Shown: positions 41,460-47,521 of the stretch, in pieces | How positions within the stretch are numbered: position 1 is the first letter of the stretch | How the letters are laid out: every line of letters starts with the position of its first letter | DNA from: a virus | Virus record (IMG/VR): IMGVR_UViG_3300013104_000009 | Span: 1-47,521 of that record | Length of the DNA: 47,521 nt | Reading direction: 5' to 3' (one strand) | Notes under the pieces: model-generated | The model's database searches: none | What the model was told of the DNA's origin: nothing | What the model saw: only the letters and a program-made list of their open reading frames with translations | Translations under genes and position numbers: made by a program

Positions 41460-41626
41460 TCAACAAAGAAGCCGCGCCTAACATGGCAGTCATGGTCGCA
41501 ATGCAAATGAGCCAGCTAGAAGGCGTGCTATTGGCATGTGACGATTCAGTCGAACGGGCGCGAATCGAAAACGCGCTGTCTGCACTGGATTCGTTGTTTA
41601 GATTTTACGAGGCAGCAGCCAAATGA
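41456..41626 (+). CDS. Hypothetical small protein
   Basis: 56 residues from ATG 41456, coupled to both neighbours. Helical, starting MINKEAAPNMAVMVAMQMSQ. No family recognised. Confidence 0.68.
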   Translation: MINKEAAPNMAVMVAMQMSQLEGVLLACDDSVERARIENALSALDSLFRFYEAAAK

Positions 41627-41763
41627 TTAACCTGTGGGTTCGGATGGTTCAGGACATGCAGCATGCGGCGCTCGTTGCGATGTGGATGCCGTGCGTCGAT
41701 TCGACAAGCTTCATGTCGTGGCGTCCACCATCAGACGGTTTCCCCGCCATTGCAGGTTGCTGA
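41623..41763 (+). CDS. Very small hypothetical protein
   Basis: 46 residues, ATG 41623 overlapping the previous stop by ATGA. It has four tryptophans and no clear ribosome site of its own. The next gene starts three bases after its stop, so it fills the operon neatly; that is the main support. Confidence 0.5.
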   Translation: MINLWVRMVQDMQHAALVAMWMPCVDSTSFMSWRPPSDGFPAIAGC

Positions 41764-41765
41764 AA

Positions 41766-41939
41766 ATGACGACAGTAGCTCTTTGTAAATGCCCTCGATG
41801 CGGTGGTGACGCATACGTTAGTGTGGGCACCGATGAGTATCAGGACGGCACGTTGTACGATTATTTGACGATGTATTGCGAGACTGGTTGTCGGTGTGTA
41901 ATAGGCGACCACGAAGATGACTTTCCGGACCTGCCGTAA
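41766..41939 (+). CDS. Small zinc-ribbon protein
   Basis: 57 residues. CKCPRCGGDAYV near the start and CETGCRCV later give a four-cysteine zinc ribbon. Acidic tail ending DDFPDLP. No family recognised. Last in the run before the terminator at 41943. Confidence 0.72.
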   Translation: MTTVALCKCPRCGGDAYVSVGTDEYQDGTLYDYLTMYCETGCRCVIGDHEDDFPDLP

Positions 41940-41942
41940 CAT

Positions 41943-41974
41943 AACGCCCATGACTTGCACTCATGGGCGTTTTT
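41943..41974 (+). terminator. Terminator abutting the terminase large-subunit start
   Basis: AACGCCCATGA (41943-41953) pairs with TCATGGGCGTT (41961-41971), followed by TTTC. It ends two bases before the next ATG, so read-through transcripts would hide that start. No ribosome site is present between it and the ATG. Confidence 0.87.
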
Positions 41975-41975
41975 C

Positions 41976-43592
41976 ATGCCGTATCCCTATCAGCACGATT
42001 TCAAGAATCCAGACTACCCGCGCATCTTTCAATGGCGCGTCGACAAGTTGCGCGCGATCCGCGCGGATCCGCACTTGCTGGTTGCGCTCAAAACGCACTA
42101 TCGACACAACCCGATCGACTTCATCGAAGATTGGGGCTGTACGTTCGACCCGCGTAACGTTGGCACATCGCAGCCCGCAACGTTCCCGCTGATCCTGTTC
42201 CCCCGCCAGCGCGAATTCCTGCAATGGGTGCTCGACCGATGGAAAGCGCAGGAATTCGCGCTTAGTGACAAGTCGCGCGACATGGGGCTGTCATGGATGT
42301 GCGTTGCGCTTGCGTCATCACTCGCACTGTTCAACGACGGCTTCACTGCTGGCTTCGGTTCGCGCAAAGAAATCCTCGTCGACCGGGCCGGCGACCCTGA
42401 CTGTCTGTTTTTCAAAGTCCGCATGTTCCTGTCGCTCGTGCCCGTCGAGTTTCGCGGCGGGTGGGCGATGGGTGGGCGCGAATGCGACAAGTCAATGCTC
42501 ATCACGATCCCGGAAACTGGTGCCATCATCCGGGGCGAAGCCGGCGACAACATCGGCCGGGGCGGACGCGCGTCAATCTACTTCGTCGACGAGGCCGCAT
42601 TCATCGAGCGCCCGCAACTGATCGATGCGGCGCTGTCGCAGAACACCAAATGTCGTATCGATATCAGTTCTGTCAACGGACTGGACAATCCGTTCGCTGA
42701 GAAGCGGCATAGCTGGCCCGAGCACCGCGTCTTTACGTTCCGTTGGCACGACGATCCGCGCAAGGATGAGGCGTGGTACAAGCGTCAATTGGATAACCTG
42801 AATCCGTTGATCGTTGCGCAAGAAATCGACTTGGACTATTCCGCATCGAAACAGGGCGTCGTGATTCCGTCAGCATGGGTGCAATCGGCGATTGGTGCAG
42901 CGCGCAAGCTTGGCATCGTCATCACTGGCGCGAAGAAAAGTTCGCTCGACGTTGCCGACGAAGGGCTAGATCTGAACGCGTGGGCCGGCCGGCACGGCAT
43001 CGAGTTGCAGCACTTGGACTCGTGGAGCGGTCAAGGCAAAACGATCTTCTGGACGACGCAGCAAGCGTTCCTACGATGCGATCAAAACGGCTACGACAAC
43101 TGCCGGTTCGATAGTGACGGGTTGGGCGCAGGCGTACGAGGCGATGCGGCTGCGATCAACGATTCGCCCGAGCGCGCGAACAGTAAGCGCAAGTTCGAGC
43201 CGTTCCGGGGCAGCGGCGCCGTTGTGAACGCAGAGAAGCTGGTGTTCAAAGGTGACGATCGCGGCGTCGGCGCGCGAAAGAATGTTGACTTCTTCAAAAA
43301 CTACAAGGCTCAGTCATGGTGGGCACTGCGCGAGCGTTTCGAAAAGACGCATCGTGCCGTGACGGATGGCGCGGTGTTCCCGCCGGACGAACTGATTAGC
43401 ATCAGTGAGAACATCCCCACGAATCTGCGCACGAAGCTGATTGCCGAACTGTCGCAGCCTACATACGATATCGACACGACGGGCAAGCTGCTGATTGACA
43501 AACAGCCAGACGGCACGCGCTCGCCGAACCATGCCGACGCGATCATGATCCTGTACGCTCCGGAAGAAAAACGTTCGTCGCTGTTTGCATAA
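41976..43592 (+). CDS. Terminase large subunit
   Basis: 538 residues from ATG 41976. ATPase: SDKSRDMGLSWM in the Walker A place, IYFVDEAAF as Walker B, SSVNG as the coupling motif. Nuclease: SLDVADEG with its aspartate, DSDGLGAG and SPNHADAIMI give the three acidic residues of the RNase H-like domain. It would cut and translocate DNA into the head with the portal and the small subunit at 36155. A hairpin lies immediately before the ATG and no ribosome site is seen. It lies about 5 kb downstream of its small subunit, an unusual separation. Confidence 0.92.
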   Translation: MPYPYQHDFKNPDYPRIFQWRVDKLRAIRADPHLLVALKTHYRHNPIDFIEDWGCTFDPRNVGTSQPATFPLILFPRQREFLQWVLDRWKAQEFALSDKSRDMGLSWMCVALASSLALFNDGFTAGFGSRKEILVDRAGDPDCLFFKVRMFLSLVPVEFRGGWAMGGRECDKSMLITIPETGAIIRGEAGDNIGRGGRASIYFVDEAAFIERPQLIDAALSQNTKCRIDISSVNGLDNPFAEKRHSWPEHRVFTFRWHDDPRKDEAWYKRQLDNLNPLIVAQEIDLDYSASKQGVVIPSAWVQSAIGAARKLGIVITGAKKSSLDVADEGLDLNAWAGRHGIELQHLDSWSGQGKTIFWTTQQAFLRCDQNGYDNCRFDSDGLGAGVRGDAAAINDSPERANSKRKFEPFRGSGAVVNAEKLVFKGDDRGVGARKNVDFFKNYKAQSWWALRERFEKTHRAVTDGAVFPPDELISISENIPTNLRTKLIAELSQPTYDIDTTGKLLIDKQPDGTRSPNHADAIMILYAPEEKRSSLFA

Positions 43593-43645
43593 GCGTTAGT
43601 AACGGTCTATACTCCCCACGGTTACACCAACTTTGGGGAGTTTTT
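43585..43645 (+). promoter_or_regulatory. Operator promoter overlapping a terminator
   Basis: TTGCAT (43585-43590), 17-base spacer with AGCGTTAGTAACGGT (43592-43606), TATACT (43608-43613). A terminator-like hairpin, ACTCCCCA (43611-43618) with TGGGGAGT (43634-43641) and T5, overlaps the -10 box. Transcripts from this promoter start near 43620, in the loop, so only read-through RNA from the terminase gene should form it. Confidence 0.78.
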
Positions 43646-43649
43646 CATT

Positions 43650-43715
43650 ATGTGGATTGGAACGATTTTTATGTTGTGGTTCGGCATGTGGCGTGCCGCG
43701 TGGGGGATGCGATGA
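43650..43715 (+). CDS. 21-residue tryptophan-rich peptide
   Basis: A 21-residue frame from ATG 43650 with four tryptophans and one central hydrophobic stretch (GTIFMLWFGMWRAAWG). GGGGAG lies nine bases before the ATG, and the stop overlaps the next start by ATGA, so it is placed like a real gene at the head of an operon. It could insert in the membrane, or be a leader that controls the next gene. Too short for homology. Confidence 0.55.
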   Translation: MWIGTIFMLWFGMWRAAWGMR

Positions 43716-43948
43716 GCTACGATCGCGACGAGTACAACGCGCGCAAGCCGGTTGTGACGCGCAGTGCAGACCCGACATACGTTCGGCTGTCTGATGGGAT
43801 GGAGTTGCAATTGCAGCGCGAACTTGAAACCTTGCTGCACAAGGCGCACATGCTTGGCTACGTCATCACGGTTGATCTGAAATCGGTCGAGCCGCTGGCA
43901 ATGGGCAAGTATCAGATGGTCGGCCACGTTCGGGGGATGCGGCTGTGA
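43712..43948 (+). CDS. Hypothetical small protein
   Basis: 78 residues from ATG 43712. The pattern YVRLSDGMELQLQRELETLLHKAHMLGYVITVDL suggests an alpha/beta fold (positions 22-56 of the protein). Coupled to the micro-protein before it and the two-helix protein after it. No family recognised. Confidence 0.7.
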   Translation: MSYDRDEYNARKPVVTRSADPTYVRLSDGMELQLQRELETLLHKAHMLGYVITVDLKSVEPLAMGKYQMVGHVRGMRL

Positions 43949-44094
43949 TGACGTTTGTCTACTTGCTCGCGGCATGTGGCGTGTTCGCCCTGTCGGTGCA
44001 TGCCGTGCCGCGCGTTACGCGGTGGTCACAATGGGCGCTGTTTGTGCTCGCGTTGGTCGGCGCCGTTACGATCGTTAAGGGGGTGTTGCAATGA
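43948..44094 (+). CDS. 48-residue membrane protein with two hydrophobic helices
   Basis: Starts at ATG 43948 in the previous stop and ends in the next start (ATGA at 44091). Two hydrophobic segments: residues 1-19 (TFVYLLAACGVFALSVHAV) and 29-45 (WALFVLALVGAVTIVKG). A small membrane protein of holin or membrane-modifier kind is likely; no family can be named. Confidence 0.65.
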   Translation: MTFVYLLAACGVFALSVHAVPRVTRWSQWALFVLALVGAVTIVKGVLQ

Positions 44095-44447
44095 CCCTAT
44101 CCGACATTTCCCGCCTCTTGAAGTACGCCAACGTACCGCAAAGCAAAGTCGTCGAATGCATGCACCCGAGCCCGGCAATCGAAATCCACGTTCCGATGAC
44201 GCATTTTGTCGTGATGACCGAATGCGTTAGGAAGTTGCAATTGTTCGGGCAAGTGTTACGCGTGATACCGCTGACGTCCAACGACGTGCGGCGCGGCGAG
44301 CATGTGTACGTGAAGGTAACGGGCAGCGTGGCGCCTGCCATGAAAAATGTTGGCGCGTCGTCAGATGAGCAACGACGTCAACGCATGGCAACCGCACGCG
44401 TGCGCAATAGTGGCGTTGTGGTACAGTGTGCATGGGTCATCGCATAG
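44091..44447 (+). CDS. Hypothetical protein
   Basis: 118 residues with a beta-rich middle (GQVLRVIPLTSNDVRRGEHV) and a basic C-terminus (DEQRRQRMATARVRN). It overlaps the small membrane protein. No family recognised. An extended -10-like sequence, TGGTACAGT, lies near its 3' end. Confidence 0.72.
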   Translation: MTLSDISRLLKYANVPQSKVVECMHPSPAIEIHVPMTHFVVMTECVRKLQLFGQVLRVIPLTSNDVRRGEHVYVKVTGSVAPAMKNVGASSDEQRRQRMATARVRNSGVVVQCAWVIA

Positions 44448-44596
44448 CAACGCGAACGCCGCTTCAACTGCCCGCTTCGTGCTTCCTTTGGACATCGAGC
44501 GGTGCGGGCCACAACCCCGGTAACCGGTAACGAGTTGTGCTTGTAGTGAACTCCCTGTGACGACCTAACGCCCCGCGCTGCGGGGCGTTTTCTTTT
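44426..44596 (+). ncRNA. Possible structured noncoding RNA or 5' leader
   Basis: No gene is seen from 44448 to the terminator at 44567-44596. Two stems are visible: GCCCGC with GCGGGC, and CACAAC with GTTGTG enclosing GGTAACCGGTAACG. TGGTACAGT at 44411-44419 could be an extended -10 box, which would give an RNA of about 170 bases. This is a weak call from structure and layout alone. Confidence 0.3.
44567..44596 (+). terminator. Intrinsic terminator before the outer-membrane gene
   Basis: AACGCCCCGC (44567-44576) pairs with GCGGGGCGTT (44580-44589), loop GCT, followed by TTCTTTT. The operator promoter follows 11 bases later. Confidence 0.9.
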
Positions 44597-44606
44597 GTGC
44601 GACGGA

Positions 44607-44635
44607 TTGCAAAAGCGTTAGTAACGGTCTATGAT
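44607..44635 (+). promoter_or_regulatory. Operator promoter for the outer-membrane protein
   Basis: TTGCAA, 17 bases, TATGAT. The spacer is AGCGTTAGTAACGGT plus two bases (palindrome 44614-44628), the same 15 bases as at 43592. It drives the gene at 44671. Confidence 0.82.
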
Positions 44636-44670
44636 TCAATCCTGAAACATAACCATATGGGGAAAACGTC

Positions 44671-45354
44671 ATGTCTGTTCGTACCATCGCAGCAGTTGCT
44701 ATCGCAGTCGCATCGTTCGGCGCCCATGCCGAATCTTGGTTTCAATTCGAAGCAGGCGCAGGTTTCGCCAAATATGAAGATCGCGGCGATGGTACGTGGC
44801 AGCAATGGGGTGCGCCGGGCAATACCACCAACATGAAGGCGCCGATCCTGACGGCGGGCATTACCGGCCCGATCATCACGCGCGGCAAGTGGGGCGTTGA
44901 CTGGCACGCCGACTATCAATTCATCGGCACGTCGTCGGCATCGTGCATGTGCACCATCACCGATGAGAACTACGACAACCGCGCGCACAAGATCGTCGAA
45001 AACATCCCCAACATGCCGTTGGAGCAATACAACGGCCACGGGCATACGCAGGGTCTGTCGCTGATGGTTGAACCGTACTACATGGTGCGTGGGTTCCGCG
45101 TTGGCGTGCTGGCCGGCCTGTTCCTGAACGTTCCGACGTGGCACGAAACGGTAACGCAAGTGCCGGGCACGCAGTTTCAATCGGTCGCGGTTGCGTCGCG
45201 CCACACGATCAATCTCGGACAGACGGTCGGTGTCAGCGTCTCGCGCGGCAACTTTTCCGTCCGTTACCAGTACTTCAAATTGCCGTACTATGGCAATCCG
45301 TTTCCGCCCATCTTCAAGGGCGCTCACACCGTAAGTCTCATTTACAAATTTTGA
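44671..45354 (+). CDS. Phage-encoded outer-membrane beta-barrel protein
   Basis: 227 residues. Signal peptide about 1-20 ending FGAHA. The mature part alternates polar and hydrophobic residues in strands (SWFQFEAGAGFAKYE, GVDWHADYQFIG, GLSLMVEPYYMVRGFRVGVL, NFSVRYQYFKL) and ends VSLIYKF, with the terminal Phe expected for insertion by the Bam machinery. About eight strands are expected. Such phage proteins can alter the cell surface or block further infection, but this function is inferred. It has its own operator-controlled promoter and a GGGGAAAA ribosome site. Confidence 0.82.
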   Translation: MSVRTIAAVAIAVASFGAHAESWFQFEAGAGFAKYEDRGDGTWQQWGAPGNTTNMKAPILTAGITGPIITRGKWGVDWHADYQFIGTSSASCMCTITDENYDNRAHKIVENIPNMPLEQYNGHGHTQGLSLMVEPYYMVRGFRVGVLAGLFLNVPTWHETVTQVPGTQFQSVAVASRHTINLGQTVGVSVSRGNFSVRYQYFKLPYYGNPFPPIFKGAHTVSLIYKF

Positions 45355-45369
45355 TAGGACATACCAATC

Positions 45370-45963
45370 ATGGCAAAGTTGATCGATACATTGATTCAAG
45401 ACCTCATCATGGCAGCAGGCGACGCGCGCATCGCGCGACCGAACGAGGCGACCGTGGGAAAACGCCTGACTGATGCAAAGAACGCCATCAAGTCGCAGTT
45501 TCGCGAAGCCGGCGACAAGATCGCATCGCTGCGCAACAGTCTGAACGCGGCCGAAGGGAAGATTCGCGAACTGACGCTGACCGGCGGCAGGCTGGCCGCA
45601 TACAGCGCGTTCGATGCGGAAACGGTCAAGCCCGGTGACGAAATTGAAGTCCGGGATGTCGCCGGCTTTGGATCCAATGTGTGGCGCAAAGCGACATTCT
45701 TGACATTGACATCGCGCGGGCACGTGCTCAGTGAATCGAGCGATAGCGTCGCCGCAAGTCAGCACGAGCAACAAAACGTGCGCGTACCCGTCAAGACGCA
45801 AGAACTGCAACTGTTCGTTAATGTGATGCGCAATCCGGCTCCGATGAGCGCAAAGGCATACGCGTATCTGTCGGCAGACGAAGCACTGCGCGCATTCGAA
45901 ACCGGTGGCCATAACATGCTTATCGCCATCGCCCAACCGGTAACTGTTACCGTCGCGCCGTAA
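45370..45963 (+). CDS. Hypothetical protein
   Basis: 197 residues. The first 75 residues are helical and coiled-coil-like (LTDAKNAIKSQFREAGDKIA), the rest beta-rich (AETVKPGDEIEVRDVAGFG). It starts 15 bases after the outer-membrane gene with an AGGAC site, so both may be co-transcribed. No family recognised. Confidence 0.75.
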   Translation: MAKLIDTLIQDLIMAAGDARIARPNEATVGKRLTDAKNAIKSQFREAGDKIASLRNSLNAAEGKIRELTLTGGRLAAYSAFDAETVKPGDEIEVRDVAGFGSNVWRKATFLTLTSRGHVLSESSDSVAASQHEQQNVRVPVKTQELQLFVNVMRNPAPMSAKAYAYLSADEALRAFETGGHNMLIAIAQPVTVTVAP

Positions 45964-45982
45964 CAACACGTTGGGAAGTGTT

Positions 45983-45997
45983 ACCGTAAGTAACGGT
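45983..45997. promoter_or_regulatory. Operator palindrome
   Basis: ACCGTAAGTAACGGT differs from the consensus palindrome at one position. TTACCG (45981) and TTATCG (46004) are the best boxes nearby, with a 17-base spacer containing the palindrome, but both are weak. Confidence 0.55.
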
Positions 45998-46034
45998 TTT
46001 GTGTTATCGTAATACCTTCACTTTCGGGGACGAA

Positions 46035-46250
46035 ATGAAAAGTTGGGAACCTGAATCATTCATAGACGATGATGGAGTAACGAGACATGCAAGCACGAAA
46101 CAAGAAGCGCGCGCAGTAGCAATAACCAAGATGCATCTTCGTTTGCTGATGTGGCGAGCCAAGATAGCCGGACGTCTGAATGACCCCGAACGCGGGTCGT
46201 TCAGGCCGGAACACCCGATGTGTAGATGCGTTATCCGACCGATAAAGTAA
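46035..46250 (+). CDS. Small basic hypothetical protein
   Basis: 71 residues from ATG 46035 with GGGGACG upstream. Basic second half ending FRPEHPMCRCVIRPIK. The start follows the operator at 45983-45997. No family recognised. It lies upstream of the portal gene. Confidence 0.7.
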   Translation: MKSWEPESFIDDDGVTRHASTKQEARAVAITKMHLRLLMWRAKIAGRLNDPERGSFRPEHPMCRCVIRPIK

Positions 46251-46257
46251 CGCCCTG

Positions 46258-46286
46258 ACAGCCCCCGATATAATGGGGGCTGTTTT
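46258..46286 (+). terminator. Terminator with a TATAAT box in its loop
   Basis: ACAGCCCCC (46258-46266) pairs with GGGGGCTGT (46275-46283), followed by TTTC. The loop GATATAAT contains the consensus -10 box at 46269-46274. Transcripts would start around 46281, past most of the right arm, and read into the portal gene. No good -35 box is seen. Confidence 0.75.
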
Positions 46287-46305
46287 CATTTCTAGGGCAC
46301 CCATC

Positions 46306-47521
46306 ATGTTCGGTTGGTTTAAACGGCGCACGATCGTTGCGCAAAACAACGCCGGTAGTGTGGCGCGTGTACAAAGTTCGCTTTGGTCGACGCATCAGGG
46401 CGACTCGACGAATGCGCGTGACGCTCGTGAAGCATCGGAAACGATCACCGCAAACCTGATGTCCTATCTGCAAGCATGGGCGCCGAAACCGCCGACGCCG
46501 ATCGGCACGGGCGACGATGACGATAGCGGGCAAGGTTGGAACGCAATTAAGTCTGCGTACAACATGGCGCAGCCGAACATCCCCGACGCGATCTATCAGT
46601 GGTACGCCATGCAAACGTACATCGGGCCGCAAGCATGCGCGATCGTCAGTCAGCATTGGATGGTCAAAAAGATTTGTCTCGTGCCCGCGCGCGATGCGAT
46701 CCGGCAAGGCTTCGAAATCATCAACGAGGTTGGCGAGAAATCGCTCGACAGCGACGTGATTGCCGAATACGCGAAGTACGACAAAAAATTCAAATTGATG
46801 AAGCACCTGTTGAACTACGCGTACAACGGGCGCAAGTTTGGTATCCGCGTTGCCGTGCCGATCATCGAAAGCCCGGATCCGGATTTCTACGAAAAGCCGT
46901 TCAACCCGGATAGCATCCGGCCGGGTAGCTTTAAAGGCTGGTTCATGCGCGATCCGTATTGGATGGCGCCGATTCTGTCGGCCGAAGCGTCAGGTGACAC
47001 GACTGCGCCGGACTTCTACGAGCCGACATGGTGGCAAATCAACGGCAAGAAGTATCACCGCACGCACCTGTGCATCTTCCGTACTGAACAGCCTGACGAC
47101 ATTCTTAAGCCGGCGTATCTGTACGGCGGCATTCCGGTGCCGCAGGCCATCATGGAGCGCGTGTACGCGGCAGAACGCACGGCCAATGAAGCACCATTGC
47201 TCGCGATGACGAAGCGTCTGTACACGTTGAAGATTGGCGACGTCGAAGCAATGATGTTGAACAAAGACAAGTTCGATGAAACGATGAGCTTCATGAACGC
47301 TGCTCGTGATAACTACGGTGCGCGCGTCATGGGCAGCGACGACGAAATGGCGCAACTCGACACGGCGCTGACCGATCTTGCCGGCGTCATTGATAACCAA
47401 TACGCGCTCGCATGTGCGGCGGGCGATGCGCCGGTCAACAAGATCATGGGGACCGCTGCCGGGGGATTGTCCAACGAGGGTGCATACGACGAGTCGAATT
47501 ATCACGAGACGCTCGAATCGA
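46306..47521 (+). CDS. Portal protein (DUF1073), 5' part
   Basis: Starts MFGWFKRRTIVAQNN at 46306 and runs off the window end in frame, continuing at 1-605. The DUF1073 signatures are clear: QWYAMQTYIGPQACAIVSQH, KKICLVPARDAIRQGFEI, HLCIFRTEQPDDILKPAYL with YGGIPVPQAIMERVYAAE. It forms the head vertex for packaging and neck assembly. First gene of the head module, 20 bases after the hairpin with the -10 box. No classical ribosome site is seen immediately upstream. Confidence 0.93.
   Translation, partial: MFGWFKRRTIVAQNNAGSVARVQSSLWSTHQGDSTNARDAREASETITANLMSYLQAWAPKPPTPIGTGDDDDSGQGWNAIKSAYNMAQPNIPDAIYQWYAMQTYIGPQACAIVSQHWMVKKICLVPARDAIRQGFEIINEVGEKSLDSDVIAEYAKYDKKFKLMKHLLNYAYNGRKFGIRVAVPIIESPDPDFYEKPFNPDSIRPGSFKGWFMRDPYWMAPILSAEASGDTTAPDFYEPTWWQINGKKYHRTHLCIFRTEQPDDILKPAYLYGGIPVPQAIMERVYAAERTANEAPLLAMTKRLYTLKIGDVEAMMLNKDKFDETMSFMNAARDNYGARVMGSDDEMAQLDTALTDLAGVIDNQYALACAAGDAPVNKIMGTAAGGLSNEGAYDESNYHETLES
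47399..47521. repeat. Terminal direct repeat, right copy
   Basis: Identical to 1-123. Removing one copy leaves a circle of 47,398 bases with an intact portal gene. Confidence 0.97.

Noticed and set aside
41955-41975. TTG at 41955 as the terminase large-subunit start
   Set aside because: It lies in the loop of the terminator hairpin without a ribosome site, and the extra residues do not look conserved.
44629-45969. 446-codon minus-strand frame over the outer-membrane gene
   Set aside because: The plus strand has a promoter, ribosome site, signal peptide and barrel pattern; the minus frame has none of these.
1-47521. tRNA genes, integrase or attachment sites
   Set aside because: No cloverleaf with a TTCRA arm, no recombinase motifs and no attachment-like repeats were seen when reading both strands.

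Overview
The window is the complete genome of a tailed phage with a contractile tail (myovirus). The first 123 bases (1-123) are identical to the last 123 (47399-47521), so the circle holds 47,398 unique bases and the contig is opened inside the portal gene. No integrase, excisionase, partition gene or tRNA is visible, which fits a virulent or chronic lifestyle, though small DNA-binding regulators are present. The GC-rich sequence, the gene set (DUF1073 portal, MuF, DUF2213, DUF2184, DUF3383, DUF3277, baseplate J, DUF2612) and the genome size recall the Bcep781-type phages of Burkholderiales. That assignment is from memory of the families and was not checked by a search.

Layout. (1) 46306-47521 plus 1-605 to 4978: head module with portal, MuF minor head protein, a Nudix/DUF2213 protease-scaffold fusion, cement protein and major capsid. 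(2) 5055-19312: neck, tail terminator, sheath, tube, tail chaperones with a probable -1 frameshift, a tape measure carrying a lysozyme domain, hub, spike, wedge and baseplate J, a DUF2612 protein with an inserted beta-rich domain, and a glycine-rich tail fibre split by an apparent one-base frameshift. (3) 19330-20815: lysis cassette with holin, SAR endolysin, Rz and embedded Rz1. (4) Leftward strand 26595-20847: early/replication operon with a repeat protein, a RecB/Cas4-like DUF2800 protein, a gp2.5/DUF2815-type ssDNA-binding protein and a family B DNA polymerase. (5) Rightward 26679-36008: SF2 helicase, VRR-NUC nuclease, a short TetR-like protein, a run of tightly overlapping small genes including an XRE regulator and two zinc-ribbon proteins, a ribbon-helix-helix protein and a primase-helicase. 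(6) 36155-43592: terminase small subunit, DUF4031, two leftward genes, a second run of small unknown genes, and terminase large subunit. (7) 43650-46250: micro-proteins, a possible noncoding RNA, a phage-encoded outer-membrane beta-barrel, and unknowns.

The main unexplained signal is regulatory. A 15-bp palindrome close to ACCGTTAGTAACGGT recurs in intergenic regions around the genome. In five places it lies in the spacer of a sigma70-like promoter, with -35 boxes such as TTGCAT or TTGCAA and -10 boxes such as TATACT or TATGAT. It looks like the operator of a phage-encoded regulator. A second signal is a perfect 26-bp inverted repeat containing three ACTCAG hexamers per arm, placed between the primase-helicase and the terminase small subunit. 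A third is the repeated overlap of -10 boxes with intrinsic terminators. No stretch longer than about 225 bases lacks a gene; the two largest gaps (36009-36154 and 44448-44670) are annotated.
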